Positions 40,546 through 51,986 of a stretch of DNA of 64,000 nucleotides are shown here, piece by piece. Source of the stretch: Isochrysis galbana (Eukaryota > Haptophyta > Isochrysidales > Isochrysidaceae); NCBI GenBank assembly GCA_018136815.1, contig CM030931.1:7858550-7922549 (forward strand). The letters run 5' to 3'. The translations under genes and the position numbers were made by a program. Every line of letters starts with the position of its first letter. Positions within the stretch are counted from its first letter, which is position 1. The notes beneath the pieces were generated by a model that saw only the letters and a list, made by a program, of their open reading frames with translations, ran no database searches and had not been told where the DNA came from.

Positions 40546-42372
40546 TAGATGCCTGGCCGTCCGTCCAGGTGCGGTTAGTTTTCGCTCCGTTTGGCTTAGT
40601 TGTCGAGTCGAGCGGAGCCGGAGGGCTCTGAGCCACTCCGTCGCGAGCAGCACCGGCGGCTAGCGCGGCGCTTTGGCCCTCCTCCCCACCGGGAGTCGGG
40701 TGAATGAAATTCTGGACTGGGTCGGGCAACCCCATTTGGGTGTCTGGACGGGGAACGAACGGCGAACGAAGGGCTGTGGGGCGGCGAGGCACTCCTAGCG
40801 GCCCTAGTGTGTTGGGTTTTAAGAGATTGTTAGACCTACAAAGAACTCTTCCCTCAGGGAGGGAGCCTAGGCTGCTTGAGTGCAGCGACGCAGCGAACAA
40901 CGACGGACAACGAAGCTGAGAACAACAGGATACACCGACTCACGAACACACCGGAATCATTCACCCAAACCAAGCAAATTATCAAGCAACCGCGACCCCA
41001 AATCACCAATAACTCAAACACGTCGCGAGAGACGGAGAGAGAGAGCGAGAGAGAGAGAGACTCCGCAGCGACGGCCGGAGCGTGTCTCCGTTGTAACTTC
41101 CCACGTAGCGGAGAGTCCGAAGGGGAGCGTCATGTCGCGCGACCACGGCGATCACTTTGTTTGGATACAGATCGCGACGAGATATCTTCACGACAGAGGA
41201 AATCTTGCCGTTGAGCATGAACCTTCTAGACGCTTCTAACGAACGACCCTGATTACCAACCAAAGGGAAGAAACACCAAAGGGGCCAAGGGCTTGCATGT
41301 AGCTTGCATCAAGGGGAAAGATTCCCTCACCTAGGAAGCGAACCTACACCGATCTCCGAGGGGAGATGGCAAATTAAACCTCAAATCTCGAGCGGCTAGA
41401 GCAACCGACTCGCTCGCCAAAACCTTGACCGAGAAGAAAGAAGCAAGGACCTACAAGCCAAGGGTAGCGGACCTAGGGAATGTGAGAGGAAATTTCCGAA
41501 CGCCAACGCCAAACGCCAAACGCGGGGATTCAACGAAACCCTAACCAGGCCAAGCAGAACCTACGAAGAACAGGCCTGGACGACAACGAAAGACAGCAAG
41601 TCCCAAGAAAGAACCGGAACCCAACAAGAAACGACAAGCCTTGCAAGAAGCTAAATAAGCACCCTGAAGGCGCCCCGAGAGCCTGAGACAAGCGCGCAGC
41701 GAGCGACAGGCGACCTGGCTCCTTTGACTCAAGATTACCCGAAAGGAGGAAACCTGGAATCTAGACCTGACAGACAGGCTAGAAGGAACGAAACGAGAAC
41801 TCGAATTCTAGATCGCTAGGGACGAACCCTACCAACCTAGAAGTATCTGAGCTTCACCGTGTGGCCGCACGGCGAAGGACCTGAAGACTAGAGCCTGGAA
41901 ATCGCATCATCTAGGATGAATGCGACACCCCCCGACTAAGATCGAGACGTCTCCCGATGTCGAGCGGTAAACCTGGAAACAGAGACCTGGAGCCTGGAAC
42001 CTGAGCTGAAAGGAGGAAACCTGGAATCTAGACTTGACAGACAGGCTAGAAGGAACGAAACGAGAACTCGAATTCTAGATCGCTAGGGACGAACCCTACC
42101 AACCTAGAAGTATCTGAGCTTCACCGTGTGGCCGCACGGCGAAGGACCTGAAGACTAGAGCCTGGAAATCGCATCATCTAGGATGAATGCGACATTAGTT
42201 TGTGTGGTTCTGTGCCCTCAGACTTTTTGTGTCCATGCGTTGTAGTCTCCCGTGTCTACCTCGGACCTAAGAAGCTCTCATTCTCATTCTCTCTCTCTTC
42301 CACTAGCTCGCTAGCTAGCCTCGTCCCTACTCGCCGACGCCACGCGTTGCAATCCTCCGACCGTCCGACCGT
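40546..42372 (+). repeat. hAT leader, copy B, split by a 1.6-kb insertion
   Basis: 40546-40600 matches 39537-39590 and 42195-42362 matches 39586-39755; together they rebuild the leader seen uninterrupted in copy A. After 42362 copy B diverges from copy A and leads to ATG 42401. Confidence 0.88.
40601..42194 (+). mobile_element. 1594-bp element with TG...CA ends and TTAGT target duplication
   Basis: Starts TGTCGAGTCG and ends GAATGCGACA, so the outer bases form TGTCG/CGACA inverted ends as in LTR-type elements. TTAGT occurs at 40596-40600 and 42195-42199, and only once at the empty site in copy A (39586-39590). Two direct copies of a roughly 184-bp block, 41742-41925 and 42009-42192, lie at its 3' end. 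I find no ORF with retroelement domains, so it is a non-autonomous or solo-type element. A diverged inverted piece lies at 7850-7990. Confidence 0.8.
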
Positions 42373-42400
42373 AAGTCTACCTCATCGCTCGTAGCGCTCG

Positions 42401-42645
42401 ATGGCAGACACTATCAGACCCGACTCTTACTATGATCTGTCAGACATCTTCCCGCCAGCAACAATCAACGAACCTTCCACGACCGCGTCAGCTGCCGGCT
42501 CGATCGAACGGCCCTCTGCCTATGAGCATGAGCCTGTAGTCATCGCGTGTTCGACATCTAGGCGCCTGGACAGAAACAACTCCTTGCGCGCGCCAAGCAC
42601 CCCTACTCTTATATGCGGAGCGAGAGCTCCTACCACCGAAAAATA
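42401..42645 (+). CDS. Truncated ORF downstream of the hAT leader
   Basis: ATG at 42401 (MADTIRPDSYYDLSDIFPPA) opens a frame of about 70 residues before running into an R1 fragment at about 42617, which supplies the final residues and stop. By position it could be the N terminus of the hAT transposase carried by copy B. No domain is visible. Confidence 0.4.
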
Positions 42646-42945
42646 GGTAAGTCCCACACCTCTTTACAGGATAAGTCGGGACTGAGGCCGCCGCCAGCCC
42701 GCCAGCCCGGTCGGCAAAGGAGGAAGGGGGGAACGGATCACCGGGCACCGGGGGGGGACGCGGGCCACCGGACCATATCCATACCTAAACCCTTCACCCC
42801 CATCCCCTAGTAGTGCACGGGGGCAGCCGCCAGATGGGGGGGGGAAGGGCCGGGGGAGAGTGGGGGTGTAGAAAGTATGCTACGTGTAGGTAGTAGTGGT
42901 TCCATGCGCTGCGAGTGCGAGTGCGGTAAGGATATTATGACTTTT
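42617..42945 (-). repeat. R1 retroposon, fragment
   Basis: Contains the GGTAAGTCCC foldback, AAGCGGGAC-type stems, the poly-G tract and the block from TACGTGTAGG to GTGCGGTAAGGATATT that ends full-length R1 copies. The core half is missing. It lies just upstream of the coiled-coil gene. Confidence 0.85.
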
Positions 42946-43050
42946 TTACCCTTACACGCGGTTTTTCTTTTTCCTCTCCCCTCCCCCCTCCCTCCCCCCC
43001 CTCCCACTTCCATTTTTTCCCGCGCCGCGCCGCCCCCTCGAGCGAACGGG

Positions 43051-44378
43051 ATGCCGTTGGCGCCCCACGCATCCGCGGCAGCTGCGGCGGCGCGAGGGGG
43101 CGACATCGGCAAGCCGAGCGTGATGCAGCTCCATGCGGCAGTCAAAGAGCTGTCCGCCGAGAACGGCGCTCTCAAGAGCGCGCTCTACGAGTGCCGCGCT
43201 GGCATGGAGGGGCTGCGCTCGGCAGTCGGCGCACTCAAGTCGGAGCTCAAGTTTGTGACCGAGAGGCTCGAATCGACGATGGGTGAGCTCAAATCATCGA
43301 CGGCCACACGGGTGGCCTCGCTCTCCGGTGAGATGCAGGCAACTGCCAGCGAAGTTGCTGGTCTGCGTGCCCAAGGTGCTGCGATAGAGTCATCATTGGA
43401 GACAGTGCGCTCAGAGCTGCAGTCCCATGGTGAGGTACTCAAGGAAGTCGCCATCGTGCGCGCCGAGCACAGCTTCATAAGCTCCAGCTCAAACAGATTA
43501 GAACAGGGATTTGCGGAGCAGAGGCGGATCGTGTCGGATCTGCGCGCGGAGATGGCTGGCTTGTCACAGAAGCACTCGGCACTGAGCACCTCGACAAGCG
43601 CTGAGCAGTCAGCAACGCAGCAATCGATCGCGGCAATACGCTCGAATACGGACACCCACGCAACTCAGCTTGACGTGCTTCATTCCAGACTCTCTGCGCT
43701 CAGTGGCAACGACGAGTCGATCCGCGCTGTCGAAAAACTGAAGAAAATTGTACAGGGACAGCGTGGGATTGGGGCCGCATTTCCAAACACTCGCGATTGT
43801 GGTAGATTGCGTCTTCTGCCGCCCACTTTGGCTTGAGCAATGTGCGATCTACAAACTCACGTACTGCGCATTGCTTGTCCACATTTTAGGCGAAACGACA
43901 TGAGGTAATGCTTTCCGCGGTCAGTGATGCCCAGGAGAGATCCCGATCCGAGCTCCGCCAATTGATCCGCCAGGTGGCGGAACAGCTCCTTACAATTCAA
44001 GATGCATCGGCAGCTCATGAGGAAATGATCGAACACTGTTGTGCTGCAATCAACCTGTTCGCCGAGACCATTCGTCCCTCGACCATTCGCCGCAATGGTA
44101 CTAGTGGATTCAGCGGTGGAGCTCCCTTTGGACCAGCTGCATTTCCCGGCTTTAGTAGCTGTGGCGAATGCAAAGCCAATGGTGGGGCAACAGGGTCCGT
44201 GCTTTCACCCATCAAGCGCAACGACCGGAGAGCATGGCGTCCGCGCAGTCCGGCGGCGGATGTTGGGCCAGGGCGCGTGTCACCGAGCCGTGCATACATA
44301 GAAGCCATGAGGGCATTTCGGTCGGAAGATCACAGCAGAGGTCAAGCTCGTGAGTCTCCTCAAAGAAGGCGAGATTGA
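43051..44378 (+). CDS. Coiled-coil protein of unknown function, 395 aa
   Basis: Exons 43051-43749 and 43890-44378; the GTACAG...TTTTAG intron keeps phase 0. After an Ala-rich start (MPLAPHASAAAAAA) nearly 270 residues have heptad-like hydrophobics with many Ala, Glu, Ser and Leu (ENGALKSALYE, GALKSELKFVTERLESTM, LEKLKKI-type), continuing over the splice junction into SDAQERSRSELRQLIRQVAE. The C terminus is disordered, with SPSRAYIEAMRAFRSEDHS and a basic end. It is probably a cytoskeletal or scaffold protein; I cannot name the family. Confidence 0.75.
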
Positions 44379-45098
44379 ATCTTAGTTGGGTCTCCCTTCC
44401 CGCTTCGAGTGGCGCGTCATGTGCGACGCATGCCTTGCTCGGGAAGCTGAGAGTTGCAGTTCCAATCAATAACCGTTTCTGTTAGTATCGGTTTGGCGGT
44501 ACATTGCCTAACACGTGTATTAATATTTTTTCATATTTGATGTCAACACTTGTACTACTATTAATATTACTACTACATTTTACTACTATTTTACTACTAT
44601 TAAGCAAGAAGGTGCAACCTGAGGACTATTTTTTTCACCCCCGACCCCGCCCCCTCCCCCCATTTTGGTATAAAACTGTAAAAGCACCCACACTTCCGAG
44701 TGTATAGACCGGCGACTCGCCGCCCCTCAATTTGAGAAACTCCTCCCTGGCAAGCTCAGCCGCTCAGCCCTTTTTTTTTGGCTGAGACTCGCCATCCATT
44801 CGGGCCCAACGTAGAAAAAGTGCAACCTGAGGGTTCTTTTTTGTCGGCCGCAACCGTGTCGCATCCGCGATCGACCTATTTGTTTTAGGAGTCGTCTGCG
44901 TGTCGGTGTGTCCGCTGCCCCGAGCCCCGAGGCACGGAGGGCTCGCCAACACCCCACCACATGCTGCGGTTCTGTAGAGTGGCGGGGCGGAGCGCCGCGC
45001 TACTTGCATTTCTTGGTAATCAGAGGTAATCTCAGTATTGTAGGCGAGCCTTGGTGAGAGGGAGGAAAAGAGGGTGAGGGTGAGGGTAGGGTGAGGGA
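44379..45098. other. AT-rich spacer with a dispersed motif
   Basis: ACTACTATTA words at 44548-44600. The block AAGGTGCAACCTGAGG occurs at about 44610 and again at 44818, each followed by a T-run; the same motif occurs at 48229 and inverted near 52467. No gene seen. Confidence 0.55.
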
Positions 45099-45240
45099 TG
45101 GGTGGGTGGGGTGGGGTGGGGTGGGGTGGGGTGGGGTGGGGCGGGGCGCGGCAGGGCGGGGTGGGGTGGGATGGGGTGGGGTGGGGTGGGGTGGGTGGGG
45201 TGGGGTGGGGCGGGGCGGGGTGGGTGGGTGGGTGGGTGGA
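45099..45240 (+). repeat. G-rich minisatellite (GGGGT)n
   Basis: About 140 bp of GGGGT/GGGT units with GGGGC variants; it can form G-quadruplexes on the plus strand. The Pro/Thr frames on the other strand are by-products. Confidence 0.95.
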
Positions 45241-45559
45241 GAAGCAGGAAAGAGGGATAGGAGAGAGGGGTTCAAGGACACACAGCACACATGTTCCCTC
45301 CGGGGCGCTTACCTTACCGTCTTTCTACATCGAGCGAGCGAGCGAGAGCGAGAGACCACCTGAAAGGGCGAGCGAGCGTGCGGTGAGATAGTGAATGAGC
45401 GGATGAGTGAGCCGCCTGAGTGCGTGAGGGCGAGGGCGAGGGCGTGCGGGCTGTAGTGGCGAGAGGGCATGGTGGCCGGCATTTACACCATTTCCAGTCG
45501 CACCTAGCCCAGCCTCACCGCGAATATTGAATAAAGTAAAGAGGAAGAAGAGGGAGCAA

Positions 45560-45725
<166 letters not shown>

Positions 45726-45928
45726 GTACTTTACAGAGTCGAGTAGTCCTAGGAAGAATCGAGGTATAATGTACAGCGCTCTGAGACACAGAGCGAGCGG
45801 ATGAGCAGAATGAGAAAAGTCTTCTCGTTTTCTCTGACATCTTCTCTCCCCTTCTTGTCTCTCTTTGTTCTGACCCTTTCGGCCCCGCATCACTCGCGGG
45901 AGATCGGCCGACCGGTGGGTGAGCCGAC

Positions 45929-46483
45929 ATGGCGACGGTCGCGCTGCTGACGGTGGTAGCCTGCGCCGCATACGTACCTGGCCGGCTTGTGAACGGAGGC
46001 ATGCGCTCCGTGCAGACGTGCTCGATGCGTGCTGGCGTCGCGCTCGCGTGCGAGCGCCCCTCAGCGCCCTCGCCCTCCCTTGGACCAGAAGAGGTGGTTG
46101 AGCTGTGCTTGAGAGGATTGCAGCAGCCTGACCGCCGGAGTGGGCTTCATCTCAACTGGGACTTCGCCTCGGGCATGATGCGCACGATTCACAGGGGGGA
46201 TTTCGAGAGATTTGTGACGTGGAGTGAGAACTCGCCGGTGTTTGGAACGATGTTGGGTTGTGATGGTTTCACCATGGAGATGGACACCTTGCAACTCCTC
46301 CCGGGCACACTAACACGGGGAGATATGGCGAAGCTCGTGGTCGACGTCATCCCGAGTAGTCCCATGTTGAAGCCGAGAAAATTCCTCTGGACCCTACAGC
46401 AGGAACGAAGGCCGCCCTTGACCGGGTGTTGGCTCGTCACCCAGGTCCTGGCCATAGACAAGGCGCTTGAGTTGACCATTTGA
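45929..46483 (+). CDS. Plastid-type small protein of the DUF4864/NTF2-like kind, 184 aa
   Basis: ATG at 45929 with a secretory start (MATVALLTVVACAAYVPG) and a following Arg/Ser/Ala-rich segment, as in bipartite plastid presequences of secondary algae. The mature part reads LNWDFASGMMRTIHRGDFER and then LWTLQQERRPPLTGCWLVTQ, a pattern I associate with plant and algal chloroplast proteins of unknown role with an NTF2-like fold. TGA at 46481-46483. Family naming is from memory and moderate in certainty. Confidence 0.7.
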   Translation: MATVALLTVVACAAYVPGRLVNGGMRSVQTCSMRAGVALACERPSAPSPSLGPEEVVELCLRGLQQPDRRSGLHLNWDFASGMMRTIHRGDFERFVTWSENSPVFGTMLGCDGFTMEMDTLQLLPGTLTRGDMAKLVVDVIPSSPMLKPRKFLWTLQQERRPPLTGCWLVTQVLAIDKALELTI

Positions 46484-46583
46484 CATTTGATGCACAACAG
46501 CCTCTATCACTGTGATGTCAGCAATGGTGCGTATAGCTTCGATGAATATCTCTCCTGTTAAAGACCCGAGGAATCATTGTCTG

Positions 46584-47057
46584 CCGCATTTAAGGCATCG
46601 TTTGATGCACGCATGATTTTCTGGGGGTCATGGCGAGGGAAAGTATCATCGGGGGTGCCGGAGGGTGATATGCATAAGCATTACGCACAATAGACGATAG
46701 AAGGGGGCGAGTTGGTAGCGGTGGGGCTTGTAGCAGACTTCTCCGAACGTATCTGTAATACGTCTGATTCTTCGCTGCCTGCACAAGCATGAATGCGCCC
46801 AGAGGAAGCACACCTTCGTCGCCCAAGTCCTTGCTGCAATCATAAAGGAGAATACAGGCGTTTTCCTCAATGCCATTGTCAATGCTCCATGAGGTACCAC
46901 AGTACCTCCCAACGCACCGTGCACACACGCATGTGCCGCTGAACGCAAGCTTACCCATTGCCAGACGGCTAGCCTTCTTTTGGTAGTCCCCTACTCTTCG
47001 GGGACGTGGGGGCGTGCTTCGCTGCCCGACTTGCCAGGGGTCGATTACGATTGCCAC
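46584..47057 (-). CDS. Possible exon of an unknown minus-strand gene
   Basis: The frame from 47057 to 46590 contains a stretch that looks protein-like: CVGRYCGTSWSIDNGIEENA followed by LYDCSKDLGDEGVLPLGAF and AAKNQTYYRYVRRS. The ends of the frame look random, so if real this is one exon. No family identified. Confidence 0.3.
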
Positions 47058-47214
47058 TTGCCACTGCCAACGCTGTATTTTTACGGGAGAGCCCTAGCTT
47101 GTGCGAATGTGGAAGTGGGCTTTCACTACAGTGACGCCCGTTCTCGCCGTGACAGGGATTTAGATTCTTCTCTCCGGCTTTCGCTCTCCCTACCCATCCA
47201 ACCCTTGGCTATAA

Positions 47215-48160
47215 TAATCTAACTGAGCATTAGTACCACTACTCTCACTAGCCCGGTACTAACACGACAGCCCTCAGCGCACCTGCCCGTACACCTTGGC
47301 GCGTGTTGTTGTCACAGATACATACACCTATGCACCCCTCCACATCTCCCCCCTCGCAGGCCCCCGGCTCCCATTCTAACTCCCCACAAGTTAAAATGAG
47401 GGAAAACCCATTGAGGCGGACCGAACGACGCCGGCCGACTCTCCAGGAAAAAGCACCGGGGGGGGGGGGGGGAGGAACCTCTCGTCAAAAAAGGAGAACG
47501 GCCCTTACCAGCTCACGCCGCGAGCAGTTCTCGAGAAATAAGCAACTGCGCCTCGAGTATACCTGCCACAAGGGTATCCGAGACGTCTTGAGCCGCTCCC
47601 TTCCCATCTCCCTCCTATCGCCAGTCGCCCCCCTTCGCCCGTTTGCTAACGCAAACGGGGCTCGTTTCTCACCACACTCCATCGGGGGGGTGCAAATCCC
47701 CCCCTCTCCCTCGTTCCATTCTCTTCCGCCCCGGTCCCTGCGGCGCGTCGCCATGCGGCGCGCCATGGCCTGCTCTCAGAGGTCCTTTAGGGGCGCCCAG
47801 AGGGCCAGCAGGGGCAGCTCAGGGGGCAGTGGAGGCTGGGGCTCAGCCCCTCGCCCCCCCTGCCTCTCCCTCGCTCGCCTCGCTGGCCTTGGGTGCCGCC
47901 CTGAGGCCCCTGTCTGCCTGGCGACCAGGGATGGGGGGGGGAGTCAGTACGAGAGCTGGCCCATGCGGGCCTGGGAGTGCGGCTCGCGACCCGCGCCCAC
48001 TAGGGGTCTGGGCTGAATTGATGAGTGCCCTGCCCCTGCCAGAGGGCAGGGGCTGGGGTTGAATGTACGGGCCCACCCCGGGGGGTGTCCGCGATGGAGA
48101 GAGGGGGGCGCGAGGCCCCCATTGATCCCCGCTTATAAAAGTAGGTTGATCCAACTCTTG
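47215..48160 (+). repeat. Dispersed repeat R3, long copy
   Basis: The 5' half matches 1236-1780. The 3' half has the core shared with R1 and R2 (CAGCTCAGGGGGCAGTGGAG, CTGCCTCTCCCTCGCT) and ends in CTTATAAAAGTAGGTTG, which recurs inverted at 29595. The covarying hairpin is at 47638-47659. Confidence 0.8.
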
Positions 48161-48329
48161 GCTAGGTTGTGCATAAATAAGGTCGCGTTCCGTCGAATAT
48201 GCATATTGAATATGAATATGAGAAGGTGAAGGTGCAACTCGAGGTTCCCTTTTTTGTCACAGCCTCTCGTCTATTTTGGTTAAATTATAAAATAATAATT
48301 AATGTTATATCCTAGCCAACCCCACTAGC
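48161..48329. other. AT-rich spacer with dispersed motif
   Basis: Contains GGTCGCGTTCCGTCGAATA (TIR-like), then GAAGGTGCAACTCGAGGTT followed by a T-run, the motif also at 44.6, 44.8 and 52.5 kb. Confidence 0.5.
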
Positions 48330-49535
48330 TAATTGGACACAACTTTTCCGTCCCGGAATCCCGCCATGCCTGACGAGCCAGGTGTCCGAGTGCTACCGGG
48401 GGGAGGGGGCACTGCCCCCTCCCCTCGATATTTGTCCTCCCCCCAGTGCACGCACCGACCCCGCGCACCCCAGCACGTCCTCTCCTCGAGTCCACGCTGG
48501 GGGAAAACCCCTTTCGGGTAAAAGCAACGCAGGGGGGGGGGGGGGGCACTCGTGAATAAATAGGGGCCCAGGAGCGCTAATCTCTCCTCGCCGAAGCGAG
48601 TGGCCGCGGCGAGCCGCGGCCCTTCCCTCCAGGCTCTGGCGCCCCCGTCTTCTCTTACCCAAACGGGGCGAGAAGACACGTTTCTGCCGGAGGGGAGAGC
48701 TGCCGCTCCCCCCTCCCCTCCCTCTTCCCTTTTCCTTTTCCTCCTATGGAGAGTGGGCTTCAGTGGGGTGTGAGCTGTGGCTGTGTGTGTGCTGAGGTGG
48801 GACTGTAACATGTTGTTCCATACAGAGGGGATGCGGGGCGCGGGGCGCGGCGTCGCGACGCGTGACGCGGGGCGGCGCGAGGAGCGGTGTCGCAGGCCGA
48901 TGGACTGGCCTCAGGAGGTCGCTCCTCGGGGCGGGACGACATGGAGGGCAAGGGGTCAGACGGGACACGGAGCGCGCGCAGACCAGAGACTGCACAAAGG
49001 ACGCGGGGAGAAGACCCGGGAACGGGAGGACGCGTAAGGAAACGAGGGCGGAAACAAACGTAACCGAGGCGGGAGGCGGGAGGGGGAAATGAACGGGGGA
49101 GGAGAACGCGGAAGGAAGGAAAGGGGGGGGGGGCGGTCTCCGAGGGGAACGTGAGGGACAGGGGGGAATAGGAAACAAGGAAGGGGCCGCGGAGACATGA
49201 AGGGAAGGGAAGGAAGGGATGCGGGATCCGCGGGAATGAACACTGGGGGGTATCGAGAGGGAGAGGGGAGCCGACGAATCGGGTGGGCCGGCGAGAGGAG
49301 GCAACCTAAAGATAGAACGGGCATCGAGAAGGGAGAGGGAGCCGGCGGAGCAGGGCGGGTCGGCGAAGGTGGGCCCGCGACCTAAAATTAGGACGAGGCG
49401 GGCATGTTGTTCCCCCCCCCACCCGCAACACCTCCTCTCTTCCCTGCGGCGGGGGCCCATGGCGCGCGCCTGCGGCCCCTCTTCAGGTCCCCAGGAGGCC
49501 GGCAGGGGCCTGGGAGCGCAGCTCAGGGGTGAGCG
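48330..49535 (+). repeat. R2 repeat, split by a 685-bp insert
   Basis: 48330-48745 is the inverse of 59395-59805 (shared GGAATCCCGCCATGCCTGAC, GTGTCCGAGTGCTACCGGGG and CTTCTCTTACCC blocks). The match resumes at 49431 with CCTCCTCTCTTCCCTGCGG and GCGCGCGCCTGCGG and runs into the core near 49530. Confidence 0.85.
48746..49430. mobile_element. 685-bp insert within R2
   Basis: Bounded by CCTCCT at 48740-48745 and 49431-49436, which is present once at the corresponding place in the 30-kb and 59-kb copies. The interior is G/A-rich with no recognised ORF. The duplication is low-complexity, so the exact ends are uncertain. Confidence 0.55.
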
Positions 49536-50671
49536 TGTGTTTTCGTTGCTAGCCCTCATGTTTCCATCTGTGAGGGACAGGTCCCTTGGGGACCAAGTGT
49601 GTGCGTCTTTGATGTTGCGCTTCAATCGCAACAAGCGCAAGCAAGAGCAAGAAGGTGCGTGATGCTTGAATGAAGGGGTTCATGTGCTAGCTACTTACTT
49701 GCATTCTCCCTCCCTCTCTCCCTCCCCCCTCCCCCCCCCTCTCTACTTTCTCTCCTCCCTCACTTTCACTTAACATTCGCATGTGTCTCACGCCTACGCC
49801 TATTGCTATTGCCTACGCATATAAGATATGTTTTGCATATTTTTTGCATATTTGGGTGACGAACTGCATATATTCTGCATATTTTCTCTGCATATTTGGG
49901 TAGTAAAAACTGCATAATATTTCTACCTGAGCCTACCCACAGCATGGAAAAGCCTTCAATCACCATCAACCTACACATGGAAAAGCGTTCAATCGCCATT
50001 ACCTCCCGGAAGCATATCCCCATCGATGCTCGCGTCAAAGTGGATGTAAGAGTGTGTGTGTGGGGGGGTGGATGGCTATTGAAGCGCCTTTGCATGGGTG
50101 ATTAGACGCTTCTTTCTCGCCACCTCATTTTTTCTTCCACTGTAATCACACCGACGTTACATACAAAAACGCTATACGGGCGGCCCCTCACGTCCAACTT
50201 TCGCGAAAGTTACTCATGCCCGCTCGGGTTAAGGAATGCAACCATAAACGTCCGGGCGTTGTCTGAGGAAGTTGCATCTTCTCGGAATGAATTAATTTTT
50301 TTCACGCGGCGGGAGGCTTGCGATGAGGACGGGCACGCACACAAGACCCAGACAGAAAATGTGTCACTGGAGGGGGGGGGGGGGGGGCGTAATCCTTGGG
50401 CACCCAGGGGAACAGGAAAATCGCCGTGATCGGGCTAAAAATAATGAGCCCTAGCTTGTGTGCGAATTACGAATTGGCAGCGAATTACGAATTGGCAATT
50501 ATTTGACAATTTGGCCCCCGGAGGATAAGATCATTCGTGCATACGAGTACTCCACTCCGTGTACAAACTCTACTGAAGAGTACAAATATTTACCGTAGTA
50601 GCGAGCGAGATAGGGAGGTCTCCCCGTCGTCGGGAGTGAGGCTCAGCGCGGCAGCGCGCGAGAGGGGACAG
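49536..50671. other. Gene-poor spacer upstream of the signal peptidase gene
   Basis: At 49815-49905 the word TGCATATTT recurs about five times in an AT-rich patch. A perfect 16-bp palindrome AACTTTCGCGAAAGTT is at about 50198-50213. Short duplications of GCGAATTACGAATTGGCA occur at 50461-50500, and G-runs at 50373-50388. No gene recognised. Confidence 0.5.
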
Positions 50672-51986
50672 ATGGTCTCACGGATGATGGCGGCGGCGCT
50701 GCTGCTCACGTGCGCTCCGCCGGGCGCGCTCGCACTCTTGAGAGCGGCTATGTCGCCGGCAGCGACGCACCGTACGTCTTGCGTGCTCGGGGCATTCCGG
50801 CTTGGCGCTTGCAAGATGGATGCTAGCAAAGACAAGGAGAGTGAGGACCGCAAGGCTGCCATCCTATCGAAATTTGCCAGCGCCGAGGGGCTCAAGGAAT
50901 CGTCGTCGGGGACACAGGAGAAAGGAGGGAGTGTTAGCGATGACTGGATCAAGAACGAACTTGATCTCCTCACAAAGGGAGAAGGCGAGATCGCTGAGTT
51001 TGTCAAGGAATTTGTGAGTGCTTTGCTGCTGCGATTTGGCCTGTCGCACGGAGGAAGGGCGGCCGCGGGCATCTGCTCTCAGACTGTCCGCAAAGGAGCC
51101 CATCTGCCGCACACGTAAGCATAAATTGACTCCCGGCCTGCTCCTCGGAACTTTCGCTTGACTTGAGCAGATCCCCACCTTTGCCTTCTTCCTTGCCATC
51201 CGGTTGTTGATTGTCGAGCCACGCTACATTCCATCACTCTCCATGTTCCCCACCCTCGACATCAACGACCAGCTTGCGGTGGAGAAGATTTCCAAGTATC
51301 AGCACCCCCCGCGCCGAGGCGAGATCGTTGTGTTTGATCCGCCGGAGCTCTTTTGGAAGGTGAGTCGATATTCCCGAATCAATTCATCTAGCTTAAGGCG
51401 TAGATGTGTTCTGCTAATGTGACACATTCAATTGCAGTATGACGCAGTCAACTCTGTCATCGGCTAAATGAATGCGTCCTTGCCTCACTTTACTTTGCAT
51501 TGTACGTCTCAGCTTTCTGACCGGAAGCCAGACGGCGAGGCGCTGATAAAGCGCGTTGTTGCTGTCGCGGGAGACGTGGTCGAGGTAAAGGATGGCTCGC
51601 TTTACATTAACGGTCAACGTAGGGATGAGCCGTTCATCAATGAAAAGGCCAGATACGAATTGACGCCTCAGCGTGTGCCGGAAGGCACCGTCTTTGTGCT
51701 CGGTGACAACCGCAACTACTCTTTCGACTCGCACTACTGGGGCTTCTTGCCGGTGCGCGTATCAACGAAACACATGTGTTTCATCTAGAGGCAACCCTAC
51801 TAGCATCACCTACAATTGCCAGTAGGACTTACACTCTATCAATTCTTCTGGATCGTGTTGTAGGTGAAAAACATCATCGGGCATGCGGTGTTCTCATACT
51901 GGCCGCCGGGCCGGATGGGGGGACTTGATGGGGTGGCAGACGCTCTCGAAAAAGAGGCGATTGTGTCTCCCTTTCCTGCCTATTGA
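50672..51986 (+). CDS. Type I signal peptidase (plastid/thylakoid processing-peptidase type)
   Basis: Cleaves leader peptides after membrane translocation; the plant relatives act in thylakoid and plastid envelope membranes. Exons 50672-51013, 51171-51359, 51513-51752 and 51864-51986, all GT-AG and phase 0, giving 297 residues. The N terminus is a hydrophobic leader (MVSRMMAAALLLTCAPPGAL) plus a basic Ser-rich segment, compatible with plastid targeting. A membrane segment FAFFLAIRLLIVEP precedes the nucleophile box YIPSLSMFPTL (Ser138). The general-base lysine is in ALIKRVVAVAGD (Lys190), and box E is GDNRNYSFDSHYWGFLP. The last exon begins VKNIIGHAVFSYWPP, the usual C-terminal strand. All catalytic elements are present, so it should be active. 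Confidence 0.92.

Noticed and set aside
45000..45391. Pro-Thr-rich and Gly-Val-Trp-rich ORFs
   Set aside because: They come from the GGGGT minisatellite in different frames.
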